From: WHTI01 sp963756365
GTDB taxonomy: Bacteria; Actinomycetota; CADDZG01; WHSQ01
DNA length: 64,000 nt
Assembly (NCBI GenBank): GCA_963756365.1
Contig: CAVWNF010000003.1
Location: 1,426,001-1,490,000 of the forward strand
Reading direction: 5' to 3'
Shown here: in pieces, positions 52,605 to 61,062 of the stretch
Layout of the letters: each line of letters starts with the position of its first letter
How positions within the stretch are numbered: the stretch's first letter is position 1
Position numbers and translations under genes: made by a program
Notes under the pieces: model-generated
Told to the model about the DNA's origin: nothing
Databases searched by the model: none
Seen by the model: only the letters and a program-made list of their open reading frames with translations

Positions 52605-53639
52605 ATGCGGCTTGGACTGAATCTTGGCTACTGGGGCTCCGGCGCCCAAGACGGGGTCGCTCTGGCCCAAGAGGCCGAACGCCTCGGCTTCGATTCGGTC
52701 TGGGTGGCGGAGGCGTACGGGTCCGACGCGCTCACCCCGTTGACATGGGTAGCGGCGCAGACCCAACGGATCAAAGTGGGCACGGCGATCATGCAGATGC
52801 CCGCGCGCACCCCGGCGATGACGGCCATGTCGGCGGCGACGCTGGATCTCCTGACCGACGGAAGAGTGCTTCTCGGACTAGGCCTGTCCGGCCCCCAGGT
52901 CGTCGAGGGCTGGCACGGTCAGGCGTACGGGAAGCCCCTCAAGAAGACCCGCGAGTACCTCGAGATCGTGCGAACGATCCTCCGTCGCGAAGAGCCACTC
53001 GAACACCACGGCCCTCACTACGACATCCCATACCGGGGCGACGACGCGACCGGTTTGGGGAAGCCGCTGAAGCTCATCATCCATCCGCTCAGGAACGAGA
53101 TCCCTATCTACCTCGCGGCCATCGGGCCCAAGAACGTCGAACTGACCGCGGAACTCGCAGATGGGTGGCTCCCGACCCTGTACTCGCCAACCAGACACGA
53201 AGAGCTGTACGGCGAGCAGATCAAGAAGGGTTTCGATAAGGCGGGCGGTGACAAGAGCTTCGATGATTTCGATGTCGCGCCCTCCGTGCCCGTGGTGCTC
53301 GGCGACGACATCGACAACTGCCGGATGATGGTCAAGCCATTCGTCGCTCTCTACGTCGGCGGCATGGGGGCGAAGGGTAAGAACTTCTATTACGACATCG
53401 CCGTCCGCTATGGATACGAGGCCGATGCCGAGAAGATCCAGGAGCTCTATCTCGCAGGAGACAAGGTCGGAGCGATGGCCGCGGTACCGGATGCCTTCGT
53501 GGACGAGGTCGCGCTCGTCGGCCCGAAAGAGCGGATCGCAGACCTCCTCGACAAGTGGAAGGACTCGCCGATAACGACGTTGATCTGCGCCGCTCAGCAA
53601 CCCGAGGCATTGCAGGTGATGGCCGAGCTGGTGCTGTGA
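52605..53639 (+). CDS. LLM class F420-dependent oxidoreductase
   Basis: The 344-residue protein is a luciferase-like TIM barrel (LGLNLGYWGSGAQDGVALAQEAERLGFDSVWVAEAYGSDALTPLTWVAAQT) of the F420-type subgroup, with LLGLGLSGPQVVEGWHG and AIGPKNVELTAELADGWLP. Such enzymes use reduced F420 or flavin to reduce or oxidise small molecules; the substrate is unknown. It is the first gene of a five-gene plus-strand operon: its TGA overlaps the next GTG. Confidence 0.87.
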   Translation: MRLGLNLGYWGSGAQDGVALAQEAERLGFDSVWVAEAYGSDALTPLTWVAAQTQRIKVGTAIMQMPARTPAMTAMSAATLDLLTDGRVLLGLGLSGPQVVEGWHGQAYGKPLKKTREYLEIVRTILRREEPLEHHGPHYDIPYRGDDATGLGKPLKLIIHPLRNEIPIYLAAIGPKNVELTAELADGWLPTLYSPTRHEELYGEQIKKGFDKAGGDKSFDDFDVAPSVPVVLGDDIDNCRMMVKPFVALYVGGMGAKGKNFYYDIAVRYGYEADAEKIQELYLAGDKVGAMAAVPDAFVDEVALVGPKERIADLLDKWKDSPITTLICAAQQPEALQVMAELVL

Positions 53640-55018
53640 GCGACACGCTCGGGCGCGTCTTCGATCGGATCGACCAAACGTTCGATGACCACCTCGGGTC
53701 GGTGCTCAGATATCTGCGGCAGCCGAGCGTCTCGGGCACCGGTGAGGGGATCGAGGACTGCGCTGCCATGACCGCCGAGTTGATCGAGGCGGCCGGGGGG
53801 ACGCCGGAGGTCGTCGAGACCCCAGGGCACCCGGTGGTACTCGGTGACCTGCCGGGCGATGGACCTTCTCTCCTGCGCTATGGGATGTACGACGTTCAGC
53901 CGGTCGACGAACCCGATTGGATATCACCACCGTTCTCCGCCGAGATCAGGGATCGTCCGGGCGTGGGGCCGTGCGTCTACGCGCGCGGGGCCGCCAACTC
54001 GAAAGCATGCCTTGCAGCGTTCCTGCTCGCTGCAGGCGTCGTGCGCGAGGTGGCCGACATGCCGGTCGCAGTGAAGCTCGTGGTTGATGGCGAGGAAGAA
54101 CTCGGCAGCACGCACCTCCGCGGGGTGGTCGACGCCAATCTTGAGCGGCTGCGAGCGGACGCCGCGTTCGATCTCGATCTCGGGGCACTCTCTACGGGGA
54201 CCCCGTCGGTCTATCTCGGGTGCAAGGGGATCCTCTCCTATCGCCTCGTCTGCAGAGGTGGCGATTGGGGAGGTCCAGTTTCCGGCGCGCACCACTCAAG
54301 CGCCGGGGTGTTCCTCGCCAATCCGGCATGGTCTCTCGTCCGTGCGCTGGGCGCGCTGGTCGATGCCGGCGAGAACCCGATCATCGCCGGACTGGAGATC
54401 GATATCCCGGAGGCGGACCAACCGTTCATCGACGCACTGGAAGCCACCTGGGATGACGATGCCGAGAAAGACGCCGCAGGGGGCGCGGTGCGCTTCAAGA
54501 CCGACAGCCCGAGGGCCGCGGTCGAGGCGTACCTGTACCGACCGGCGATGAACATCAACGGGCTGAGAGGGGGCTATCCGGACGGTGGGAAGACGATAAT
54601 CCCGCACGTTGCGGAGGCGGTGATCGATCTGCGGGTCCCGTTCGGCTGTGACCTCGACGCCGTGGATGGCTCCTTGCGATCCATCGTCGCGGCCGCCGCC
54701 CCCGAGGTCGAGGTGATCGAGGACGAACGATGCCTCCCCTCCAAGACCCCGTCAGATTCCGCGGTAGCGCGAGCGATGGTCCTCTCTCACGCGGACGCCG
54801 GACGAACGCCGCAGGTGTGGCCGACGGCTCCGTGGTGGGCCCCGTACTACCTCTTCGATCAGGTCCTCGGGATCCCGTTCGCGACCGGCGGCGCCGGGTA
54901 CTCGGCCGGCGCCCACGCCGCGAACGAACACGCGTCCATCGCAGGGATCAAGGAGCACATGAAGCAATCCGCGGCCTTCCTGTTCCGCTTTGCGGAACTC
55001 CACGGGGATGAGCGATGA
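53636..55018 (+). CDS. M20 family metallohydrolase with altered metal ligands
   Basis: The 460-residue protein has the M20/M28-like two-domain build with the catalytic pair Glu153-Glu154 (VVDGEEELGS) and a late His motif AGAHAANEHAS. The first ligand motif, normally YGHYDVQP, reads YGMYDVQP (Met84 for His), and the bridging Asp of RGAxDDKG is Asn121 (ARGAANSKA). The dinuclear zinc site may therefore be mononuclear or absent. M20 enzymes cleave peptides or N-acyl amino acids. The start is a GTG overlapping the LLM stop; its stop overlaps the C45 gene as ATGA. Confidence 0.85.
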   Translation: MSDTLGRVFDRIDQTFDDHLGSVLRYLRQPSVSGTGEGIEDCAAMTAELIEAAGGTPEVVETPGHPVVLGDLPGDGPSLLRYGMYDVQPVDEPDWISPPFSAEIRDRPGVGPCVYARGAANSKACLAAFLLAAGVVREVADMPVAVKLVVDGEEELGSTHLRGVVDANLERLRADAAFDLDLGALSTGTPSVYLGCKGILSYRLVCRGGDWGGPVSGAHHSSAGVFLANPAWSLVRALGALVDAGENPIIAGLEIDIPEADQPFIDALEATWDDDAEKDAAGGAVRFKTDSPRAAVEAYLYRPAMNINGLRGGYPDGGKTIIPHVAEAVIDLRVPFGCDLDAVDGSLRSIVAAAAPEVEVIEDERCLPSKTPSDSAVARAMVLSHADAGRTPQVWPTAPWWAPYYLFDQVLGIPFATGGAGYSAGAHAANEHASIAGIKEHMKQSAAFLFRFAELHGDER

Positions 55019-56025
55019 CGCTCACCCGGGTCTCGGCCGCCGGTTCTCCTCGCGCGCTGGGGATCGGGCAGGGTGTGGGCTCTGCCGAGGCCATCGGCAC
55101 AACGCTCGACTTCTACCGGTCGCTCGGCGTGGACACCGAGGCCCTCGGGGTCACGTCGGCTCCGTACCTCGACGCCGCGCGGTCGGTGCTGCCTGGTCTC
55201 GTGGAAGAGCTAGAGGGACTCGCGGAAGGAGCCGGGATATCGCTCGAGGATGCGAGCTTCCTCAACTGCATGGAAGAGGTATGGAACTTCGAGGCGTGCA
55301 CCACGATGATCCACGGGCACTTCTTCATGCACGCCGAGCAGTGGTACGCGGGTCACGATCAGATCCTCGTGGTCACTGCGGAACCCGACGACTCCCCGGC
55401 GTTCGTGTCGGTCACCTGCGCCGGGTTCCTTCCGGCCGTCGGGGTGAGCGCATCGGGCTTCGCGCAAGGCATCAACTCGCTCCAAGCGGACGATGACACG
55501 ATCGGAGTCCCGCGCGTTCTGCTCTCACGGGCCCCCTTGTCGGCGGATGGGTTCGAAGCGGCCCTCAAGGTCGCCGACACGCCCAACCGGGCGGGAGGGT
55601 ACTCGCACGTCTTCGCGACAGCCACCCGATCTGCAGGGATCGAAACCAGCGCGCGCTTCTACGGCGCGATCGATGACCTCGTCGCCCACACCAACCACTA
55701 CCTACTCCCAGATGCGCCTAAGGGCAGGAGGTCGAAGGGGTCCGAGGCGCGCCTCGAACGCGCCCGCCGCCTGCTGATCGAAGCGCCGCCTGAGGATCTC
55801 GAGGACTGTGCAAGGTTGCTGGCGGATCACGACAGCATCCCTCAGTCGATCTGCCTCCACGAGCATGGTCCCGGTGCCAGTGGAACCGTGTTCGCGCTTG
55901 CGTGCGACCTCAGAACCGGGCGCATGATGGTGTCGGATGGACCTCCTTGCCATGGACGATGGGAGTACGCGGAGGTCCCGGGGTTCACCGCAGAAACCGA
56001 AGGGGCGCGAAGCGATGTGGTCTGA
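55015..56025 (+). CDS. C45 family autoproteolytic acyltransferase/hydrolase
   Basis: The 336-residue protein resembles isopenicillin N acyltransferase-like Ntn-hydrolases (peptidase family C45): an N-terminal prodomain of about 94 residues, then the cleavage site ACTT with candidate nucleophile Cys95 (family consensus GCTT/ACTT), and the later TCAGFLPAVGVSASGFAQGINSL motif. After self-cleavage the new Cys attacks amides. Its role in penicillin synthesis is not implied; most bacterial members have unknown substrates. It overlaps the creatininase-like gene by 11 bases. Confidence 0.82.
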   Translation: MTLTRVSAAGSPRALGIGQGVGSAEAIGTTLDFYRSLGVDTEALGVTSAPYLDAARSVLPGLVEELEGLAEGAGISLEDASFLNCMEEVWNFEACTTMIHGHFFMHAEQWYAGHDQILVVTAEPDDSPAFVSVTCAGFLPAVGVSASGFAQGINSLQADDDTIGVPRVLLSRAPLSADGFEAALKVADTPNRAGGYSHVFATATRSAGIETSARFYGAIDDLVAHTNHYLLPDAPKGRRSKGSEARLERARRLLIEAPPEDLEDCARLLADHDSIPQSICLHEHGPGASGTVFALACDLRTGRMMVSDGPPCHGRWEYAEVPGFTAETEGARSDVV

Positions 56026-56825
56026 GGTGCTCGAGTACGGTCGCCTGTCGTGGCCCGAGGTCGCACGCGCCGCGTCCGAGGGCAGGGTGCCCGTCGTTCC
56101 GATCGGTACTCTCGAGGACCACGGCTATCACTTGCCGATCGACACCGACGTCACGCTCGTCGAGGCGATCTGTCGCGGTGCGGTCGAACTCCGGCCCGCC
56201 GACACGGTCCTACTGCCGCCGATCGTGCACGGCTACAGCCCCCACCACATGGACTTCCCCGGCACCATCACGATCTCCTGGGACACGTTCTGCAGGTACG
56301 TCACCGACGTCGCACTCTCGTTGGTGAAGCACGGATTCACCAAGGTGCTCCTGGTCAACGGGCACGGCTCCAATCAGAACCTCGTGGAGATGGCCGCGCG
56401 CCTCACCATGGTCGAGGAACCTGCATCGCTCGTCGCCGCCACGTTCTATCTCGTCACCGAGGAGAGCCGCACCGTGATCGACGCGACCCGCACCACCGAC
56501 GCGCGGCGGCATGGCACACGCCTGCGAACTCGAGACCTCCCTGTACCTGCATCTCCATCCGGAGGCGGTGGACATGAGCAAGGCCGTCGACGAACGGGGC
56601 TATCCGGAAACCGAGAACTCCTGGCTCGACTGGTCCGATGGACCCCTCAAGGTGATGCCGTGGTGGTCGAGTTTCTCGGACTCCGGGGTGCAGGGGGATG
56701 CAACCCAGGCGACCGCCGAGAAGGGTGCCGCACTGTTCACCAGGGCCACAGAGGAACTCGCAGGATTCGTGGACGAGTTGAGATCGATGCCGATCCAAGG
56801 AAGGAAGGACCACCATGGCGACTAA
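56015..56825 (+). CDS. Creatininase family amidohydrolase (frameshifted)
   Basis: The N-terminal two thirds contain the metal motif GTLEDHGYHLPIDTDVT (Glu34, His36, Asp45) and VNGHGSN (His117). The C-terminal third lies in another frame and begins GMAHACELETSLYLHLHPE, the family's GHAxExETS motif. The break is in GCGCGGCGGC at about 56500-56511; removing one base gives DAGGMAHACELETS. Total length is one over a multiple of three. Members hydrolyse cyclic amides such as creatinine or act in mycofactocin and riboflavin-related pathways. The GGGG-containing site and 11-base overlaps with both neighbours suggest coupled translation. Confidence 0.83.
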
Positions 56826-57768
56826 ACCGAAGCCTCTACCTCCCGGAGGGACGATCGGGGTCCCCGCGCCCTCGTCCCCGTACTTCAACCTCACCGAGGT
56901 GGAACGAGCCCTCGAATGGTGGCAGAAACAGGGCTACGAGGTGAAGCTCGGGAACGGGATCCACGCCCGCACGATGTACACCGCAGGCGACCCTCAGACC
57001 AGGGCCGATGACATCACGGCGATGTTCGCCGACGATGACGTCGATGTCGTGATGACCCTTCATGGTGGGTACGGGGCGCAACAGACGGTGCCGCTCGTCG
57101 ACTGGGAGGTCGTGAAGGCCAACCCCAAGCCGTTCGTCGGCTATTCGGATATCACCGCCCTGCACGTGCCCCTGCACACCTATTGCGACATGGTGACGTT
57201 CTACGGTCCGACCTTCGCCGACTCGACGCACCCGAAGGCGAAACCCTTCAGTCGCGAGCGGTTGCAAACGGCTCTCACTTCGACCGAGCCGCTGGGCGAG
57301 GTGCCTCTCAATCCCGAGGATGAGTTCGTGAGCACCCTGGCCCCCGGGAAGGTCTCCGGGCAGATGGTGGGGGGCTGCCTCTGGTTGATCGGACAGGCGA
57401 TCGCGACCCCATGGCAACTGGATCTCGATGGCAAGATCTTCTTCTTCGAGGACGTCGACTGTCCCGCCTGGTACATGGATGGTCTGCTCAATCAGATGAC
57501 CCAGGCGGGCCTCCTCAAGAACGTCATCGGGGTCGTCGTCGGTGAACTAGAGAAGTGTGACTGGCGCGACACGAAACCCGAGTGGCCCCAGACCCTGTCG
57601 ATCGAAGACGTACTCCACCAGTACATCGATCCGCTCGGGGTCCCCTGCCTCTACGGCTACCCGATGGGTCATGGCGACTACCTGACGACCACTCCCCTCG
57701 GCGTCGAAGTGACCCTCGATGCGGACAACAAGAAGCTCACGATCGATGAGGCTGCACTGAGCCAGTGA
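56815..57768 (+). CDS. S66 family peptidase (LD-carboxypeptidase/MccF-like)
   Basis: The 317-residue protein has the S66 catalytic triad: Ser111 in GYSDITALH, Glu212 in FFFEDVD and His286 in YPMGHGDYL. LD-carboxypeptidases trim murein tetrapeptides for recycling, and MccF-type relatives inactivate microcin C-like toxins; sequence alone does not separate them here. It is the last gene of the LLM-M20-C45-creatininase-S66 operon, with AAGGAAGG before the ATG, and ends four bases from the convergent ABC transporter genes. Confidence 0.87.
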   Translation: MATKPKPLPPGGTIGVPAPSSPYFNLTEVERALEWWQKQGYEVKLGNGIHARTMYTAGDPQTRADDITAMFADDDVDVVMTLHGGYGAQQTVPLVDWEVVKANPKPFVGYSDITALHVPLHTYCDMVTFYGPTFADSTHPKAKPFSRERLQTALTSTEPLGEVPLNPEDEFVSTLAPGKVSGQMVGGCLWLIGQAIATPWQLDLDGKIFFFEDVDCPAWYMDGLLNQMTQAGLLKNVIGVVVGELEKCDWRDTKPEWPQTLSIEDVLHQYIDPLGVPCLYGYPMGHGDYLTTTPLGVEVTLDADNKKLTIDEAALSQ

Positions 57769-57772
57769 TCGA

Positions 57773-58519
57773 CTAAAGGCGTCCCGCGTCGATTATCCGT
57801 TGGAGGAACCGCCGCGTACGCGGCTCCTTCGGGTCCGAGAAGATCTGTTCCGGTGAGCCGAGTTCGGCGACGACCCCTTCGTCGAGGAACGCCACGCGGC
57901 TGGCGATGTCGCGGGCGAAGCCCATCTCGTGGGTGGCGATAACCATCGTCATGCCGTCGGCCGCAAGCTCCCGGATCACCCCCAGAACCTCCGCAACGAG
58001 TTCGGGGTCGAGCGCGCTCGTCACCTCATCGAGAAGCATCAGGCTCGGCTGCATGGCCAGGGCCCGGACGATCGCGACGCGCTGCTGCTGGCCCCCGGAG
58101 AGACGATCCGGGTACTCGTCCCGCTTGTCTGCAAGACCGAATCTCTGGAGCAATGCGACGGCACGTTCTTGCGCCTCCGACTTCTTGATGCCGAGTGCTT
58201 CGGTGGGGGCCAGGGTGACGTTACGGAGCACCGTCATGTGAGGGAACAGATTGAAGGCCTGGAACACGATGCCGATACCGCGGCGTACCTCGTCGGCGTC
58301 TACCTTCTCGCCGGTTAGCTCCTTGCCAGCCATCGTTATCGTTCCGGCATCGACGGGTTCGAGCAGATCGATACATCGAAGCAGGGTCGATTTGCCCGAC
58401 CCCGAGGCTCCGATCAGACAGACCACCTCGTGCTCGCCGACCTCGAGATCGATCCCGCGCAGTACGTGGTTGGTCCCGAACGATCTGTGGACACCGACGA
58501 CGCTGAGGCCACCACTCAT
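57773..58519 (-). CDS. Amino-acid ABC transporter ATP-binding protein (GlnQ-like)
   Basis: The 248-residue ATPase has Walker A GASGSGKST, the signature LSGGQQQRV and Walker B LMLLDEVTSALDPE, and lacks the Opp C-terminal extension, as expected of the polar amino-acid family. It overlaps the permease stop as ATGA. With the permease and lipoprotein upstream it makes a complete importer. Confidence 0.9.
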   Translation of the reverse strand: MSGGLSVVGVHRSFGTNHVLRGIDLEVGEHEVVCLIGASGSGKSTLLRCIDLLEPVDAGTITMAGKELTGEKVDADEVRRGIGIVFQAFNLFPHMTVLRNVTLAPTEALGIKKSEAQERAVALLQRFGLADKRDEYPDRLSGGQQQRVAIVRALAMQPSLMLLDEVTSALDPELVAEVLGVIRELAADGMTMVIATHEMGFARDIASRVAFLDEGVVAELGSPEQIFSDPKEPRTRRFLQRIIDAGRL

Positions 58520-59334
58520 CGAGCGAACCCTGCTTCTCTTCGCCTGCGATCGCGCGCTATCAGGTGGTCAGTGAAACGAGCCAGAGGGATCGTCATCAGA
58601 ACGAATAGGGCGGCGGCTACGACGTAACTCGCGTAGTTGAACTGCTCGGCCCCGTAGATCTGGGCTGCCCGGGCCGCCTCGATCGAGCCGAGGACCGACA
58701 CGAGCGCCGTGTCCTTCTGAAGCCCGATGAAATCGTTGAGGAGCGGCGGGATCACGCGCCGGATCGCCTGGGGGAGGACGACGAATCGAAGCGACTTCCA
58801 GCGTGACAATCCGAGCGATCGCGCCGCGGCCACCTGACTCTCATGGATGGAGTCGATCCCCGCTCGATACACCTCGGCCACATAGGCCGAGTACACGAGG
58901 ACCAGAGCGACTATCCCGTAGGTGACGTCCGATCGACTCGAGATGTATTGCAGACCGAGTCCGGGGATCCCGAAGCCGATCATGTAGAGCACGAGGATCA
59001 GCGGGACACCTCGGAAGATATCCGTGTAGATCACAGCGAGAGCCCGGAACGGGAAGAACGCGGGGCCAGGGATGCCGCGCACGATCGCTATCACAAGTGC
59101 GAGAACGAGGATCAGAACCTCGGCGGTGAGGAAGATCCGCACGTTGAGCAAGAACGCGCTGAGTACGCCGGGAGATGTCGTCGTTCCCGTGAACGCCTGT
59201 TTGAGGTGATGCCACGAGAAGAACCTCTCCCGCACGATGTCCGCCCCGGGCGACAGGGAGATGAGGATCGCAACGACAGCGATGAATGCGATCGTGGACG
59301 CGGTCGATACGAGAACCGCCCGGTTCCCGAACAT
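58516..59334 (-). CDS. Amino-acid ABC transporter permease (HisM/GlnP-like)
   Basis: The 272-residue permease has about five to six membrane helices and the family motif IYTDIFRGVPLILVLYMIGFG, with an EAA-type loop SLGLSRWKSLRFVVLPQAIRRVIPPLLND. The frame runs from an ATG at 59334 with a weak ribosome binding site. A possible true start is the ATG at 59459, ten bases from the lipoprotein stop, in a Pro-rich N-terminal tail that is in another frame; one missing base at about 59377-59393 (runs of G on the plus strand) would join them. Confidence 0.86.
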   Translation of the reverse strand: MFGNRAVLVSTASTIAFIAVVAILISLSPGADIVRERFFSWHHLKQAFTGTTTSPGVLSAFLLNVRIFLTAEVLILVLALVIAIVRGIPGPAFFPFRALAVIYTDIFRGVPLILVLYMIGFGIPGLGLQYISSRSDVTYGIVALVLVYSAYVAEVYRAGIDSIHESQVAAARSLGLSRWKSLRFVVLPQAIRRVIPPLLNDFIGLQKDTALVSVLGSIEAARAAQIYGAEQFNYASYVVAAALFVLMTIPLARFTDHLIARDRRRREAGFAR

Positions 59335-59468
59335 CCTCGAGCCGCGCCTAACGTGATCGGGCGGGGCGGATGGTGCCGGGGTGGGTGGGTTGGCGGAGCG
59401 GACGGTGGGGTGACGGATGGCTGCTCGCCAGCGTCTCCCCCACCGGCACTCACTGACATCTGTTTCGG

Positions 59469-60314
59469 CTAGTCGGTGATCGTCGGAACGCTCAGGTAGT
59501 CCTGCAGGAACTGATCCTGCAGAGATTCGAGGGTCCCATCGTCACTTATCTCGCCGAGTACCTGATTCACGCACTCGACCAACGGGTTCCCTTTCTCGAA
59601 GAGCATCCCGAACGGTTCCTCGGTCGGGTACTGCCCGATGACCTCGCTGCCTTTGATCTCGAAGTCACGCAGATACACGGTCGTAACGACATCGGTGACC
59701 AGAGCATCGATCTGGCCCGAGTCGAGCGCAGATTTCACGTCGTTGGTCGTGTCGAAGACCTTCGGCTGATTCTCCGGCTGCACGGTTTCGTTGATCCAGG
59801 CAAGGCTCGTCGTACCAACCTGGGCACCGAGCGTGTAGCCCTGCAGATCGGACACTGAGGTCGCCGATGAGATCGGGCTGTCCTTCAGTGCAAGGATCCC
59901 CTGGTTGTCGTTGAAGTAGCCGTCCGAGAAGTCCACTACCGCGGAGCGCTCGGGAGTGATGGAGATCTGGTTGATATCGAAGTCGTAGTCCTTCTCGCCC
60001 GGTGCATAGGACTTGTTGAACGGCTCGACCACCCATTCGATGTCGAGGCCCATGCGGTCCGCGATCTCGGCCGCAAGCTCACCCTCGAAGCCCGAGTAAT
60101 CCTTGGGAGAACCTTCGAACCACGGTGGATAGGCGGGACGATCGGTGGCGACCGTAAGCGTTCCCTCGGTTAGTACCGGAGGGGCGGCCGGATCGCAGCC
60201 CGGCGTTTCTTCACCGCCGCTTGCGGACGGCGAGTTGCTCGGGGTCTCTTCGGCGCAGGCAGCGAAGAGCAACGCTCCCGTCGCTAGGACGACGAGAAGT
60301 CTGCGCAGGTTCAT
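59469..60314 (-). CDS. Amino-acid ABC transporter substrate-binding lipoprotein
   Basis: The signal peptide ends with lipobox LFAAC (Cys20), followed by a Ser/Pro-rich linker and the SBP_bac_3 domain (GTLTVATDRPAYPPWFEG, GFEGELAAEIADRMGLDIEWV, and ITPERSAVVDFSDGYF). Family members bind polar amino acids, but ligand identity cannot be read here. It is the first gene of the three-gene importer operon; a 154-base gap to the NfuA-like gene precedes it. Confidence 0.89.
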   Translation of the reverse strand: MNLRRLLVVLATGALLFAACAEETPSNSPSASGGEETPGCDPAAPPVLTEGTLTVATDRPAYPPWFEGSPKDYSGFEGELAAEIADRMGLDIEWVVEPFNKSYAPGEKDYDFDINQISITPERSAVVDFSDGYFNDNQGILALKDSPISSATSVSDLQGYTLGAQVGTTSLAWINETVQPENQPKVFDTTNDVKSALDSGQIDALVTDVVTTVYLRDFEIKGSEVIGQYPTEEPFGMLFEKGNPLVECVNQVLGEISDDGTLESLQDQFLQDYLSVPTITD

Positions 60315-60385
60315 GGCGTCTCCTGGAACGGGAGGGCCCGATGCCCTCTTGAGCCGAGAACTCTAGAGGACTGCTCCGCCCGCGA

Positions 60386-61012
60386 CTACCCCTTCGACGA
60401 TTGGAAGTACGGGTTCGTCCCACTTTCGTGATCCGTAACGTCAACTACGTCGGTGATCTCCGGTATCGCTTGCTTCAGGGCGGTCTCGATGCCCTGGCTC
60501 AGGGTCACCTTCGCCATCCCGCAGCCTTGGCATCCCCCGCTCAGTCTCAGGAACGCGGTCGAACCCTCGACGTGATCGAGGTCCGCCCTGCCTCCATGAG
60601 ACGCGATCGCTGGGTTGATGTGGTGCTCTAGAACCGTCGCTATCCGCGTTTCGATATCACCCGAAAGTGCGGGATCTCCACCCACCCCGACTGCCGGGCT
60701 CGGGCTGTTGGGATTCTCGACCTTGAGGTTCCCGACGACCTGATCGCCCACGAGCACCAGACGGGCACCTCGAAGGGCCTCGACGCTAGCGGCGGGGACG
60801 ACGAGCGCGAGGTCATCGTGGTGTTGGACAGCGTCCGCTTCCGCGGCCTCGGATACGGATTGCAGATACATCTCGTAGATGAACTCGAGCCCGTTCACCC
60901 CGGTCACTTCGAGCCACAGTGCGAGGTTTTCCTCGTCGGGTTGTCCGGCGCGGAAGGAAAGCACCTTCTGGCGGGCTTCGTCGGTTAGGTCGATCAGTGG
61001 AGCGTCACTCAT
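60386..61012 (-). CDS. NfuA-type iron-sulfur cluster protein
   Basis: The first 100 residues resemble a degenerate A-type (HesB/IscA) domain. The C-terminal NifU domain has the Fe-S motif GGCQGCGMAKVTLSQGIE with Cys161 and Cys164. NfuA proteins carry 4Fe-4S clusters from the SUF machinery to enzymes; RimO and IspG in this window are the kind of clients they serve. No SUF genes are adjacent. It is divergent from the ATP-grasp gene. Confidence 0.87.
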   Translation of the reverse strand: MSDAPLIDLTDEARQKVLSFRAGQPDEENLALWLEVTGVNGLEFIYEMYLQSVSEAAEADAVQHHDDLALVVPAASVEALRGARLVLVGDQVVGNLKVENPNSPSPAVGVGGDPALSGDIETRIATVLEHHINPAIASHGGRADLDHVEGSTAFLRLSGGCQGCGMAKVTLSQGIETALKQAIPEITDVVDVTDHESGTNPYFQSSKG

Positions 61013-61062
61013 GGTTTCGACTCACATCCATCCTTGTTGGTCCCTGAGGGCATGATAGGCCG

